DNA from: Curvibacter gracilis ATCC BAA-807
GTDB taxonomy: Bacteria; Pseudomonadota; Gammaproteobacteria; Burkholderiales; Burkholderiaceae_C
NCBI RefSeq assembly: GCF_000518645.1
Contig: NZ_JADZ01000006.1
Span: 186,001-250,000 of the forward strand
Length of the DNA: 64,000 bases
Direction: 5' to 3'
Shown: positions 23,436-35,210 of the stretch, piece after piece
Position numbering within the stretch: position 1 is the stretch's first letter
How the letters are laid out: each line of letters begins with the position of its first letter
Notes under the pieces: generated by a model
What the model saw: only the letters and a program-made list of their open reading frames with translations
The model's database searches: none
What the model was told of the DNA's origin: nothing
Made by a program: the position numbers and the translations under genes

Positions 23436-24770
23436 ATGAACGACACCCACAACCAGCAGGCGGCCCTGATCGCCGACCGACTGCAACAACCCCACATGCT
23501 GGTGCGCCGCACGATTGCGCTGGTGCTGGCCGGCGGCCGCGGCTCGCGCCTGAAGCAGCTGACCGACCGCCGTGCCAAGCCGGCGGTGTACTTCGGCGGC
23601 AAGTTCCGCATCATCGATTTCGCGCTGTCCAACTGCGTCAACTCGGGCATCCGCCGCATCGGGGTGATCACGCAGTACAAGTCGCACTCGCTGCTGCGCC
23701 ACCTGCAGCGCGGCTGGAGCTTTCTGCGCGCCGAACTCAACGAGATGGTCGACCTGCTGCCCGCCCAGCAGCGGGTGGATGAAGAGCACTGGTACCGGGG
23801 CACGGCCGACGCGATCTACCAGAACCTGGACATCATCCAGTCCAGCCGCCCCGAGTACGTGGTGGTGCTGGCCGGCGACCACGTCTACAAGATGGACTAC
23901 TCGCTGATGCTCAAGGACCACGTGGACAGCGGCGCCGGCTGCACCGTGGGCTGCATCGAGGTGCCGCGCGCCGAGGCCAGCGCCTTTGGCGTGATGGCGG
24001 TGGATGCGCGGCGCAGCATCACCGACTTCGTCGAGAAGCCGGCCGACCCGCCCGCCATGCCCGGCAACGACCAGGTGTCGCTGGCCAGCATGGGCATCTA
24101 CGTGTTCAACGCCCAGTACCTGTACGAGCTGCTCGAAGAAGACCTGGCCAACCCCGAGTCCAGCCACGACTTCGGCAAGGACGTGATCCCGCGCGTGGTG
24201 CGCGAGGGCCGCGCCCAGGCACACCCGTTTTCGCTGTCGTGCGTGTCGACCTCGCCCGAGGCCCAGCCCTACTGGCGCGACGTGGGCACCATCGACGCCT
24301 TCTGGGAGGCCAACCTCGACCTGGCCTCGGTCACCCCCGAGCTCGACATCTACGACACCGACTGGCCCATCTGGACCAGCCAGCGCCAGCTGCCGCCGGC
24401 CAAGTTCGTGCAGGACGCGCAGGGCCGCCACGGCCAGACCATCAACACCATGGTGTCGGGCGGCTGCATCGTGTCGGGCTCGCACGTCAGCAACTCGGTG
24501 CTGTTCTCCAGCGTGCGGGTGCACTCGTTCTGCGAGATCGACCAGGCCGTGCTGCTGCCCAACATCACCGTGGGGCGGGGCTGCCGCATCCGCAAGGCGG
24601 TGATCGACCGCGGCTGTGTGCTGCCCGAGGGGCTGGTGATCGGCGAAGATCCGGTACTCGACGCGCAGCGCTTCGAGCGCACGGACAATGGCGTGGTGCT
24701 GGTCACCCGCACCATGCTGGCGCGCCTGGCGGCCGAACCGGCTGCCGCCCCAGCCCACATCACGCCCTGA
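23436..24770 (+). CDS. glgC: Glucose-1-phosphate adenylyltransferase
   Basis: Makes ADP-glucose from ATP and glucose-1-P, the committed and usually allosteric step of bacterial glycogen synthesis. The 444-residue protein has the pyrophosphorylase loop [15 protein letters not shown], the activator/substrate region [31 protein letters not shown], the catalytic acid region [13 protein letters not shown], the substrate-binding FVEKPADPP, and a C-terminal left-handed beta-helix ([16 protein letters not shown]). ATG 23436 follows AAGGAG at good spacing. It lies 54 bases after pgm and 39 before glgA. Confidence 0.97.
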   Translation: MNDTHNQQAALIADRLQQPHMLVRRTIALVLAGGRGSRLKQLTDRRAKPAVYFGGKFRIIDFALSNCVNSGIRRIGVITQYKSHSLLRHLQRGWSFLRAELNEMVDLLPAQQRVDEEHWYRGTADAIYQNLDIIQSSRPEYVVVLAGDHVYKMDYSLMLKDHVDSGAGCTVGCIEVPRAEASAFGVMAVDARRSITDFVEKPADPPAMPGNDQVSLASMGIYVFNAQYLYELLEEDLANPESSHDFGKDVIPRVVREGRAQAHPFSLSCVSTSPEAQPYWRDVGTIDAFWEANLDLASVTPELDIYDTDWPIWTSQRQLPPAKFVQDAQGRHGQTINTMVSGGCIVSGSHVSNSVLFSSVRVHSFCEIDQAVLLPNITVGRGCRIRKAVIDRGCVLPEGLVIGEDPVLDAQRFERTDNGVVLVTRTMLARLAAEPAAAPAHITP

Positions 24771-24809
24771 AGCCCGAGAACGCCCCTGAACGCCCGGAAG
24801 GACCCCACC

Positions 24810-26270
24810 ATGCGCATCCTGCAAGTCAGTGCCGAACTGTTCCCCCTGCTCAAGACCGGGGGCCTGGCCGACATTGCCGGGGCCCTGCCCGCGGCCCTGG
24901 TGGCGGCCGGTGTCGAACCCCGCGCCCTGCTGCCGGGCTTTCCGGCCATCCTCGCCGGCCTGAGCGAGGACACGGTGGTGGGCCACTTCGACGCACCCTG
25001 GGGCGAGCGGCTCAACCTGCGCCGCGGCAACCTGGCCGCCGTGCCCACGCCGGCCGGGCCGCTGCAGGCCTATGTGCTGGACGCGCCCAGCCTGTTCGAC
25101 CGCCCCGGCAACCCCTACGAAGATGCCGAGCGCCGGCCCTACGCCGACAACGCGCGCCGCTTCGGCGCCCTGGGCTGGGCGGCCGCCCACCTGGCGCACG
25201 GCCTGGACCCGGCCTGGCGGCCCGATCTGGTGCATGGCCACGACTGGCACGCCGGGCTGGCCGCCGCCTGCCTGCACACCTGGCCCGGCCGGCCGGTGCC
25301 CAGTGTGTACACCGTGCACAACCTGGCCTACCAGGGCGTGTTCGCGGCCCACCACCTGCAGGAGCTGGGCCTGCCGGCGCACTTCTTCCGCCTGGAGGGC
25401 CTGGAGTTCCACGGCCAACTCTCCTTCATGAAGGCCGGCCTGCACTTTGCCGACCGCATCACCACCGTGAGCCCGAGCTACGCCCGCGAGATCCAGCAGC
25501 CCGAGCAGGGCTGCGGGCTCGACGGCCTGCTGCGGCATCGGCGCGATGTGCTCAGCGGCATCCTGAATGCGGTCGACACCGCCGTCTGGAACCCCGCCAC
25601 CGACACCTTGATCGCCCACCGCTACGACCCGCGCCGCATGACCGGCAAGGCCATCTGCAAGGCCGCCCTGCAGCGCGAGATGAAGCTCGAGCTCACCCCC
25701 GGTGCCCCGCTGTTCTGCGTGGTCAGCCGGCTGACCGAGCAAAAAGGCCTGCACCTGGTGCTGGCCGGGGGCGACGACATCGTGGCCGCCGGCGGCCAGC
25801 TGCTGGTGCAGGGCACCGGCGACCCCGAACTGCAGCACGCCTTTGCCCTGCTGGCCCAGCGCCACCCCGGGCGCGTGGCGGTGCACCTGGGCTACGACGA
25901 GGCGCTGGCGCACCGCGTGTTTGCCGGCGCCGACGTGACCCTGGTGCCCTCGCGCTTCGAGCCCTGCGGCCTGACCCAGTTGTATGGCCTGCAGTACGGC
26001 TGCCTGCCCCTGGTGCGGGCCGTGGGCGGCCTGGCCGACACCGTGGTGGATGCCGACCTGGCCACCCTGGAAGACGACAGCGCCAACGGCTTCGTGTTCC
26101 ACGACTTCACCGAAGCCGCCTACCGACACGCCCTGCGCCGCGCCTTTGCGCTGTACCGCCAGCCCACCGCCTGGGCCCGGGTGCGCCAGGCAGGCATGCG
26201 TCGTGCTAGCGGCTGGGACGAGTCGGCCCGGCACTATGTGGCGCTGTACCAGTCCCTGCTGCAACACTGA
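24810..26270 (+). CDS. glgA: Glycogen synthase (ADP-glucose)
   Basis: GT5 glucosyltransferase that extends alpha-1,4-glucan from ADP-glucose. The 486-residue length is normal. The ADP-glucose loop KTGGLADIAGALP is at the N-terminus; VHGHDWHAGLA, SRLTEQKGLHLVL and the C-terminal PSRFEPCGLTQLYGLQYG complete the GT-B signature, with the catalytic Glu in the last of these. ATG 24810 follows GGAAGGA. It is the sixth gene of the cluster and 71 bases before glgP. Confidence 0.97.
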   Translation: MRILQVSAELFPLLKTGGLADIAGALPAALVAAGVEPRALLPGFPAILAGLSEDTVVGHFDAPWGERLNLRRGNLAAVPTPAGPLQAYVLDAPSLFDRPGNPYEDAERRPYADNARRFGALGWAAAHLAHGLDPAWRPDLVHGHDWHAGLAAACLHTWPGRPVPSVYTVHNLAYQGVFAAHHLQELGLPAHFFRLEGLEFHGQLSFMKAGLHFADRITTVSPSYAREIQQPEQGCGLDGLLRHRRDVLSGILNAVDTAVWNPATDTLIAHRYDPRRMTGKAICKAALQREMKLELTPGAPLFCVVSRLTEQKGLHLVLAGGDDIVAAGGQLLVQGTGDPELQHAFALLAQRHPGRVAVHLGYDEALAHRVFAGADVTLVPSRFEPCGLTQLYGLQYGCLPLVRAVGGLADTVVDADLATLEDDSANGFVFHDFTEAAYRHALRRAFALYRQPTAWARVRQAGMRRASGWDESARHYVALYQSLLQH

Positions 26271-26341
26271 ACCGGGGCGGGCGCTTGCTGCACCCTGCGG
26301 CCCGACCCACCCACGCCCCTTTCTGATCGCGAAAGAAAGCC

Positions 26342-28798
<2,457 letters not shown>

Positions 28799-28830
28799 CC
28801 CCCACGGTTGCACGCGGCACGTCGCGATCG

Positions 28831-28852
28831 CCCCCCAAGTCAAAAAGGGGGG
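28831..28852. terminator. Weak terminator-like hairpin after glgP
   Basis: C6 and G6 arms flank a 10-base A-rich loop between the convergent glgP and rhuM-type genes. The stem is short and no T run follows on the plus strand, so termination is uncertain. Confidence 0.3.
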
Positions 28853-28874
28853 TGGTGTGACGCGCAGCTGTCCG

Positions 28875-29924
28875 TCAGGGCCCCTCGTCCGTCCTCTGGC
28901 CACCCCGGCGCCGGCTTGTCATCCGCTTTTCGAGCAGCTCCAGTTCTCTCATCTCTGCGCGATCTGCCTCCAGCGCTTCTGCCTGACGCCGGGCCGCATC
29001 AAACTGCTCATAGCGTTTGTGGACCATCGTCGTCATCGCTTCGTGGCTCATGTGGCCAGGGCCCTGCAACACGGCCTGCTCGTTGAAGGCCATGAAGCTG
29101 TCCACATAGGCCCGCCAATCAGCCAGGCGCAGGTCTTTGCGCTGCAGCGAGCGCAACTCGGCAAAGTCCAGGAACATGCCAACGATGCGATTGAGCTGAT
29201 CCAACTCCTCGGCACCCAGGTAGTTCTTGGCCACCGTCACATCGGCCTTGCGTACACGGCTGCCCTTCCAGGCGGTGAGGGCCATATTGGGCTGGCTGGG
29301 GTCAGCGCGTTGCACGATCAACTCAGCGGCCGTGTGGCCCGTCACCGCGAAGAACATCTTGTTCTGCACCTCGGCGAAGAACAGGCCCGTGACCTGGGCA
29401 TCGTCCGCGTAATCCACCGACAGCGCCAACAGGTCACGTACCTTTTGGTAGAAACGCTTCTCCGACGAACGTATGTCCCGGATGCGCTGGAGCAGTTCAT
29501 CGAAGTAATCCCAGCCGTCGGCCCTCTTCAAGCGCTCGTCGTCCATGACAAAGCCCTTGATCAGGTACTCCTTGAGGTGGGTCGTGGCCCACTGACGGAA
29601 CTGGGTGCCGCGTGGCGACTTCACCCGGTAACCGATGGCCAGGATCATGCTGAGGTTGTAGAGCTTGATCGTTCGACGGACCTGGCGGCCGCCCTCGGCT
29701 TGAACTATTAAGTCATCCTTAACAGTTCCAACTTCGGCCAACTCACCTTCATCGAGCACGTTTCTGATGTGAATATTGATGTTGGGTATCGAGGTCTGGA
29801 AAAGCTCAGCCAGTTCGGCCTGGCTGAGCCAGACACTGCCCCCCTCGGCACGCAGGAAGAAACGCGCCGAGCCATCCTCAGTGGCGTAGAGCACCAGTTC
29901 GGCGCGTGGCATCGGATCATTCAT
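28875..29924 (-). CDS. RhuM-family protein
   Basis: 349-residue protein of the RhuM family, named from a gene in a Salmonella pathogenicity island and found scattered among restriction loci and islands; molecular function unknown. The N-terminal region LVLYATEDGSARFFLRAEG and SVWLSQAELAELFQTSIPN looks like a helix-turn-helix/BRO-type DNA-binding segment. RTIKLYNLSMILAIGYRVKS, GTQFRQWATTHLKEYLIKG and FFAEVQNKMFFAVTGHTAAE are family hallmarks, and the C-terminus is helical and charged. ATG 29924 overlaps the stop of a 54-codon upstream gene (ATGA), so it is probably translated by coupling. Its less GC-extreme codon use differs from the glycogen genes and suggests acquisition. Confidence 0.82.
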   Translation of the reverse strand: MNDPMPRAELVLYATEDGSARFFLRAEGGSVWLSQAELAELFQTSIPNINIHIRNVLDEGELAEVGTVKDDLIVQAEGGRQVRRTIKLYNLSMILAIGYRVKSPRGTQFRQWATTHLKEYLIKGFVMDDERLKRADGWDYFDELLQRIRDIRSSEKRFYQKVRDLLALSVDYADDAQVTGLFFAEVQNKMFFAVTGHTAAELIVQRADPSQPNMALTAWKGSRVRKADVTVAKNYLGAEELDQLNRIVGMFLDFAELRSLQRKDLRLADWRAYVDSFMAFNEQAVLQGPGHMSHEAMTTMVHKRYEQFDAARRQAEALEADRAEMRELELLEKRMTSRRRGGQRTDEGP

Positions 29925-30085
29925 CGTCCCGCCCCTTGTCCGTCCAACTCGGCATCGAGCTTCAAGCGTTGGCCGCACAAGGCCTTCAGATCGATGGACT
30001 TCGTGCCGTCGAGGAAGGCCCACCTGAAGCCCACCTGCTTGAAAGCCAAGATGGGCCTGGCGCGGCTCATCAGTGCATCATTCAT
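29921..30085 (-). CDS. Small unrecognised gene coupled to the RhuM-type gene
   Basis: Open frame of 54 codons starting at ATG 30085, with a good ribosome site (AAAGGAG, eight bases upstream). It ends at a TGA that overlaps the RhuM-family ATG by four bases. The product is basic at the N-terminus (MNDALMSRARPILAF) and contains GFRWAFLDGTKSIDLKALCG; I do not recognise a family. The ribosome site and exact overlap argue for a real gene. It could be a small partner of the RhuM protein, a leader controlling its translation, or the surviving end of a larger decayed gene. The first five residues (MNDAL) resemble the RhuM start (MNDPM), which may be coincidence. Confidence 0.5.
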   Translation of the reverse strand: MNDALMSRARPILAFKQVGFRWAFLDGTKSIDLKALCGQRLKLDAELDGQGAGR

Positions 30086-30224
30086 CTCTGCGCTCCTTTC
30101 CCTGCATTCTCCGGGCTAAGCAGTGAACTCCAGAATGCGAGGGCGACCTCAGCATGACTGGAGGACCCAGACGGCCGCAGAGGGCCCGCGCTCGTCGCCC
30201 TGTCCGGGTCTGCAGCCTCAGGTC

Positions 30225-31532
30225 TCAGGGCTGCAGGCCCTGCAGCAGGTCCAGCGTGGGGTAGCCGTCGGGCACCAGGCCGGCGCTACGCTGGTAGCGG
30301 CGCACGGCTTCGCGGGTGGCCGGGCCCATCAGGCCGTCGGGGGTGCCGCTGTCAAAGCCGCGCTCGTTGAGGGCGTTTTGCAGGGTGCGGGTCTGGCTGC
30401 GCGTGAGCGGCTGCAGATCGCGGGGCCAGGCGGCCTGCACCGCCGGGCCGCCGTCCAGGCGCTGGGCCAGCAGGGCCACGCCCAGGGCATAGCTGGTGGC
30501 GTTGTTGTAGCGCAGGATCACCTTGAAGTTGGGCCCGATCAGAAAGGCCGGCCCACGGGCGCCGGCCGGCAGGAACACCGCGGCCTGATCCAGCGCGGGC
30601 AGGGGCCCGCCATCGGGGCTGCGCAGGCCCTCGGCCGCCCACTGGGCACTGCTTTGCTTGAACTCGCCATCGGCCCGCGCCAGGTCAAAGTCGGGCGGCA
30701 ACACCACCTCGCCGCCCCAGGGTTGGCCGCTCTGCCAGCCCGAGCGGGCCAGGAACTGGGCGGTGGAGGCCATCACATCGGCCATGCTGGCCCAGATGTC
30801 ACGGCGACCGTCGCCGTCGGCGTCCACCGCATGGGCCAGGAACACCGTGGGCATGAACTGCGTCTGCCCCATGGCACCGGCCCAGGAGCCGATCATGTGG
30901 GCGCGGTCGATGTCGCCGCTCTGCAGGATCTTCAGCGCCGCCAGCAGCTCGCCCCGGGCCCAGGCCTCGCGCCGGCCCTCATAGCCCAGCGTGGCCAGGG
31001 CGTCGATCACCGGGGTGTTGCCGTAGTTGCGGCCGAAGTCGCTCTCCATGCCCCAGATGCCGGCCAGGATGGAGGCCGGCACGCCATAGCGCGCGGCCGC
31101 CGCATCGGCCTCGGCGCGCACCTGCTGCAGCTTCTTCTGCCCGTTGAGCACGCGCTGCGGGGTGATGGCGCGGTCCAGGTAGTCCCACACCGGGCGGTTG
31201 AACTCAGGCTGGGCCCGGTCCAGCTCGATCAACTGGGGCAGGTATTGCACCTCGTCAAAGGCCGCATGCAGCGTGGCCTCGCTGATGCCGGCACGCCGGG
31301 CCGAGACCTTGAAGCCCTCCACCCAGCGGGCAAAGCCGGCCTCGGGGCTGGGCGGGTTCGCGGACGCAAGGGGCGTTGCCGCAGCCGCAGCTGTCGTGGC
31401 TGCTGCAGGTGACGTTGCCGCGGTCTCGGGCGGGCGGCTGGCACAGGCGGCCAACAGCAAGGTGGCGCCCAGGCTCAGCGTGAACAGCGGGCGCGCCAGG
31501 GCAGGGCGCCGCAGGATGGGGGTGGCATGCAT
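30225..31532 (-). CDS. Lytic murein transglycosylase, MltB-like lipoprotein
   Basis: Predicted outer-membrane lipoprotein that cleaves the MurNAc-GlcNAc bond of peptidoglycan with 1,6-anhydro formation. From ATG 31532 the protein has 435 residues: a signal with lipobox LLAAC (Cys30), an Ala/Thr/Pro-rich linker to about residue 65, an SLT_2/MltB domain (about 66-350) with catalytic Glu163 in GIWGMESDFGRNYG and the AHMIGSWAGAMGQTQFMP block, and a C-terminal PG_binding_1 domain (LNERGFDSGTPDGLMGPATR). A further ATG at 31559 adds nine residues and lies 11 bases from the stop of the acyltransferase gene; neither start has a strong ribosome site. Confidence 0.9.
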   Translation of the reverse strand: MHATPILRRPALARPLFTLSLGATLLLAACASRPPETAATSPAAATTAAAAATPLASANPPSPEAGFARWVEGFKVSARRAGISEATLHAAFDEVQYLPQLIELDRAQPEFNRPVWDYLDRAITPQRVLNGQKKLQQVRAEADAAAARYGVPASILAGIWGMESDFGRNYGNTPVIDALATLGYEGRREAWARGELLAALKILQSGDIDRAHMIGSWAGAMGQTQFMPTVFLAHAVDADGDGRRDIWASMADVMASTAQFLARSGWQSGQPWGGEVVLPPDFDLARADGEFKQSSAQWAAEGLRSPDGGPLPALDQAAVFLPAGARGPAFLIGPNFKVILRYNNATSYALGVALLAQRLDGGPAVQAAWPRDLQPLTRSQTRTLQNALNERGFDSGTPDGLMGPATREAVRRYQRSAGLVPDGYPTLDLLQGLQP

Positions 31533-31569
31533 GGGGTGATTTTCACCCGCATTCAGCACCCGAGCCGGC

Positions 31570-33687
31570 TCAAGGGGCTGGCGTAGACTCGGGAAAGCTC
31601 AGGATCATCTGCTTGAAATCGGGGTACAGCACCCAGTTGCCGTAGGCGCTGGGGTGATCGCCGTCAAAGAACAGGGGGCGACCCTCGCGCAGGCTGCTGC
31701 AGATGTCGCCCGGGCACAGCACGGGCAGGGGGTCCCAGATGCTCAGGCCCGGCACCTCCTGGCTCAGGCGCTGCATGCTGTTCAGCACGGGTGCGCGCAG
31801 GTCCAGCAAGGTGCTGCGCGGCTGCTGGTTGTCGCCCACGCAGATCGGGTTGTGGCGGTTGAAGGCATCGGCGCAGCGGAAGGTGGGGGCCTGGAAGATG
31901 GGCTTGGGCGCCTCGAAAATCAGACGCAGGCCGCGCTGGGCCAGCGGCGTCAGCCAGCCCGGGGCCTCGGCCAGGGCCTCATTACGGTCTTTCTCTGCAG
32001 CGGCACCGTAGATACGCTCGTGCATATCAGGGATATTGAAACTGGCCCATTGGTCGCCATAGCGCGGCATGCGCAGGCTGGGCATGAACAGCAGGTCGCC
32101 CGGCCGGCTTTCCTCAGCGATTTTCTTCACCACCTGCTGGCTGAACGTCAGGCAACCGGGGTCGCGGTAGCGCCCCTGGGGCTGGCTCAGGTCAAGGAAG
32201 GGGCAGCTTGGAAAGGTGTACAGGTGCACGCGGGCCCCGGTGTCGGCGCTGAGCTGCTCCAGCATGGGCAGGTAGGCGCCGGCATGCGAGTCCCCGATCA
32301 CGTTCACGGTCTGACGCCGGGCTGGCGCTTTGCAGGCACTGGCCTGGTAGCTGTGCTCCACCCCACCGGCCAGCCCCTCCGAATGCATCGCTACCTGGCA
32401 GTTGCGCTGGGTCGGGTCGCCATAAGGCATCTGGCTGCCGGCGTACCAGTCCACGGCATGACGGGCCACCGTGCTCAGGCTGATCTCGTTGCGGTGGCGG
32501 AACAAGGTGTGGCTGAGCTGGTAGCCCAACAGGGGAAAAAGGGCAAAGAGCAGGATGCGGGCCCAAGCCGGTCGGGCCTCAAGGCGGGCGTTGTGGCGCA
32601 GCGGCAGCTCCAGCCAGTGGTACGAGGCCAGCGCGAGCAGCATCGTCAGTAGGGCCCCTGCAGCCAGCGTGAACGCGCTGTCCAGCCCCACCGTCCAGCG
32701 CAGCAATACGCAGACCGGCCAGTGCCACAGGTAGATCGAATACGAGCGCTTGCCCAGCCACACCGGCACGGCACTGCCCAAGGCTCGGTCACTGAGGCGC
32801 CCCTGCGCCGTGGCGCCGGCCTGGATGACCAGTGCAGCACCCAGCACCGCCAGGCCATTCCACACCCAGGCGTCTGGTCCGGGCCGGGCCCACACCAGGG
32901 CCACCGCCAGGCACAGCAAACCCAGCAAGGGCAAACCGGCACTCAGCAACGCCCCTGGGGGGGTGCGGGCCGGCTTCGGTGGCCAGGTCTGGTGTGCAAA
33001 GCGCAACAACATGCCCACGGCCAGCTCCCAGAAGCGGCAGGCAATGAAGTAGAACGCCACGTCGGGTTGGCGGCTGCTTTGCTGCACGAAGTAGGCCAGC
33101 GAGGCCACGCACAACGCACCGGCGGCACCCAGCGCCAGCAGGCGGGCACGGGCACCCCGTTGCCCCCAGCGCATGAAGGCATAGATCAGCATCGGCGCCA
33201 GAAGGTAGAACTGTTCCTCCACCCCCAGCGACCAGGTGTGGGTGTAGGGGTTGAACTCGGCCCGTGGTGCAAAGTAGGTATCGGCGTTCGACTGCATCAC
33301 CCAGTTGCTCAAGCCGAGGTAGGCGTACAGTCCGGTCTTGTCACTGAGTTCGCTGAGCCAGGACTGGGGCACCAGCAAGGAGGCGCCCAGTGCCGTGGCC
33401 AGCAGCACCCCGCACAGCGCCGGCAGGATGCGCGCGAAACGCTTGGCATAGAACTCGCCGATCAGACGCCAGAAGCCCAGGCCGCGCTGACTCAACAGCG
33501 AACCGGTCACCACATAGCCCGAGATCGCAAAGAACACATCCACGCCCAGAAAACCGCCCGGCAGGGCGCTGGCGCGCAGGTGGAACACCAGCACCGCCAG
33601 CACGGCAATGGCCCGCAGGCCGTCGATGTCTGGGCGGTAGGAAGAAATAGGGCGAGGAGACGATTCCGGCATGGGTTGGGCATTCAC
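31570..33687 (-). CDS. OafA/YrhL-type acyltransferase with C-terminal SGNH domain
   Basis: 705-residue membrane acyltransferase. An N-terminal acyltransferase-3 domain of about ten helices (YRPDIDGLRAIAVLAVLVFH, then GVDVFFAISGYVVTG, the His/Arg motif region) is joined to a periplasmic SGNH-hydrolase-like domain with VIGDSHAG (Ser) and the C-terminal catalytic pair in FFDGDHPSAYG. Such two-domain proteins O-acetylate LPS O-antigen, peptidoglycan or other glycans; the acceptor here is unknown. The start is GTG 33687; an ATG at 33672 is nearly equivalent. It directly precedes the lytic transglycosylase on the same strand, which is compatible with, but does not prove, a role in cell-wall acetylation. 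Confidence 0.88.
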   Translation of the reverse strand: MNAQPMPESSPRPISSYRPDIDGLRAIAVLAVLVFHLRASALPGGFLGVDVFFAISGYVVTGSLLSQRGLGFWRLIGEFYAKRFARILPALCGVLLATALGASLLVPQSWLSELSDKTGLYAYLGLSNWVMQSNADTYFAPRAEFNPYTHTWSLGVEEQFYLLAPMLIYAFMRWGQRGARARLLALGAAGALCVASLAYFVQQSSRQPDVAFYFIACRFWELAVGMLLRFAHQTWPPKPARTPPGALLSAGLPLLGLLCLAVALVWARPGPDAWVWNGLAVLGAALVIQAGATAQGRLSDRALGSAVPVWLGKRSYSIYLWHWPVCVLLRWTVGLDSAFTLAAGALLTMLLALASYHWLELPLRHNARLEARPAWARILLFALFPLLGYQLSHTLFRHRNEISLSTVARHAVDWYAGSQMPYGDPTQRNCQVAMHSEGLAGGVEHSYQASACKAPARRQTVNVIGDSHAGAYLPMLEQLSADTGARVHLYTFPSCPFLDLSQPQGRYRDPGCLTFSQQVVKKIAEESRPGDLLFMPSLRMPRYGDQWASFNIPDMHERIYGAAAEKDRNEALAEAPGWLTPLAQRGLRLIFEAPKPIFQAPTFRCADAFNRHNPICVGDNQQPRSTLLDLRAPVLNSMQRLSQEVPGLSIWDPLPVLCPGDICSSLREGRPLFFDGDHPSAYGNWVLYPDFKQMILSFPESTPAP

Positions 33688-33747
33688 TTTCAGTGGGTGG
33701 GAAAGTGTAACTAGGGCCAGCCTGACCCTCAGCCCACGCCAGACGAC

Positions 33748-34455
33748 TCAATGGCTCCCCAGGTACAGCTGCGCCATGCGCTCGTCACCGAGCAGCTCGT
33801 GGGCCGGGCCGGCCAGCACGCAGCGGCCCTGATCCAGGATGTAGCCCTGCAGGCTGATCTGCAGCGCCTGGCGGGCGCGCTGCTCGACCATGAGCACGGC
33901 CACGCCGGCGGCGGGCAGCTTCTGCACCATGTCGAACACCTTGCCCACCAGGGAGGGCGCCAGGGCGGCCGTGGGCTCATCCAGCACCATGATGCGGGGT
34001 GAGGGCATCAGGGCCCGGGCGAAGGCCAGTTGCTGGCGCTCGCCGCCGGACAGGTTGCTGGCGGGCTGGGCCAGGCGCTCGACCAGGGCCGGGAAGTCGG
34101 CCAGCACCTCGTCCATGCGGCGCTTGAGGTGGGGCACACCGCGCACCACCTGCAGGTTCTCGCGCACGGTGAGCGAGGCAAACACATTGGCCACCTGGGG
34201 CACATAGGCCAGGCCGGCGTCAAAGCGGTCTTCGGCGCCGAGCCGGGTGATGGAGCGCCCATCCAGCACGATCTCGCCCTGCACGCGGGGCAGCAGGCCC
34301 AGCAAGGCCTTCACCAGGGTCGATTTGCCGGCGCCGTTGGTGCCGGCGATGGTGACGATCTGGCCCGGGGCCACGCTCAGGTCGATGCCCTGGATGATGT
34401 CGACCTCCGAGTAGCCGCCGCGCAACGCGCGGATGTCCAGCAGGTTCGCGCTCAT
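33748..34455 (-). CDS. livF: Branched-chain amino acid-type ABC transporter ATP-binding protein LivF
   Basis: 235-residue ATPase of the HAAT (LivFGHMK) uptake system. Walker A is GTNGAGKST, the ABC signature is LSGGERQQLAFARAL, and Walker B is IMVLDEPTAALAP, followed by the H-loop region in EQRARQALQ (a Gln/Arg-containing variant typical of LivF). The start ATG overlaps the livG stop as ATGA. It is the last gene of the cassette, 60 bases before the acyltransferase gene. Confidence 0.93.
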   Translation of the reverse strand: MSANLLDIRALRGGYSEVDIIQGIDLSVAPGQIVTIAGTNGAGKSTLVKALLGLLPRVQGEIVLDGRSITRLGAEDRFDAGLAYVPQVANVFASLTVRENLQVVRGVPHLKRRMDEVLADFPALVERLAQPASNLSGGERQQLAFARALMPSPRIMVLDEPTAALAPSLVGKVFDMVQKLPAAGVAVLMVEQRARQALQISLQGYILDQGRCVLAGPAHELLGDERMAQLYLGSH

Positions 34456-35210
34456 GCCACACCTCCCATGTAGGCTTCCTGCACGCGCGGGTCGTCCAGC
34501 ACGGTGTGCGGGTCGCCCTCGGCCAGGATGCTGCCGCGGTCCATCACGATCATGCGCTGCGACAGGGCCTTGAGCGCCTGCAGGTGGTGCTCGATGACGA
34601 TGAAGGCGATGCCTCGGGCGTGGAGCTCACGCACGCGCTCGCAGATCTCCTCGATCAGCACCGGGTTGACGCCGGCAAAGGGCTCGTCAAGCAGGATGCA
34701 GCGCGGGTCGAGCATCAGCACGCGGCCCAGCTCGACCAGCTTCTTCTGGCCGCCAGACAGGCCGCCGGCCAGCTTGTCGCGCACCCGCGTCAGGTTGAGG
34801 AACTGCAGGATGCCATCGGCCTTGGCCACCAGCTGCTCCTCGTGCTCGCGCAGGCTGCGGGTGCGCACAAAGGCGTTCAGCAGGCGCTCGCCCTGGGGGT
34901 TGGCGGCGGCGGCCAGCAGGTTCTGGTGTACGCTCAGGCTCTTGAACTCGCGCGGCACCTGAAAGGTCCGCACCAGGCCCAGGCGGGCCCGGCGGTAGGG
35001 CGGCAGGCGGGTGATGTCGTGACCATCAAAGCGGATGCGCCCGGCGTCCGCCGGTTGCTGGCCCGCGATGGCCGCGAACAGCGTGCTCTTGCCCGCCCCG
35101 TTGGTGCCGGCGATGCCCAGGATCTCACGCTCGGCCAGTTGCAGGGACACGCCATCGACGGCCTTGAAGCCCCCGAACTGCCGGGTCACGGTTTCGACGC
35201 TCAGCATCAT
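34452..35210 (-). CDS. livG: Branched-chain amino acid-type ABC transporter ATP-binding protein LivG
   Basis: 252-residue ATPase partner of LivF. Walker A is GTNGAGKST, the signature LSGGQKKLVELGRVLM and Walker B CILLDEPFAGVNP, followed by IVIEHHLQALKAL with the H-loop His. The start ATG 35210 overlaps the livM stop (ATGA), which fixes it; a second ATG follows immediately. Overlaps on both sides indicate strict translational coupling in the order M-G-F. Confidence 0.94.
   Translation of the reverse strand: MMLSVETVTRQFGGFKAVDGVSLQLAEREILGIAGTNGAGKSTLFAAIAGQQPADAGRIRFDGHDITRLPPYRRARLGLVRTFQVPREFKSLSVHQNLLAAAANPQGERLLNAFVRTRSLREHEEQLVAKADGILQFLNLTRVRDKLAGGLSGGQKKLVELGRVLMLDPRCILLDEPFAGVNPVLIEEICERVRELHARGIAFIVIEHHLQALKALSQRMIVMDRGSILAEGDPHTVLDDPRVQEAYMGGVA

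Noticed and set aside
30226-30242. CAGGGC-TGCAG-GCCCTG as a terminator of the lytic transglycosylase gene
   Set aside because: The hairpin overlaps the stop codon and last codons and has no following T run on the minus strand, so coding constraint and GC content explain it.
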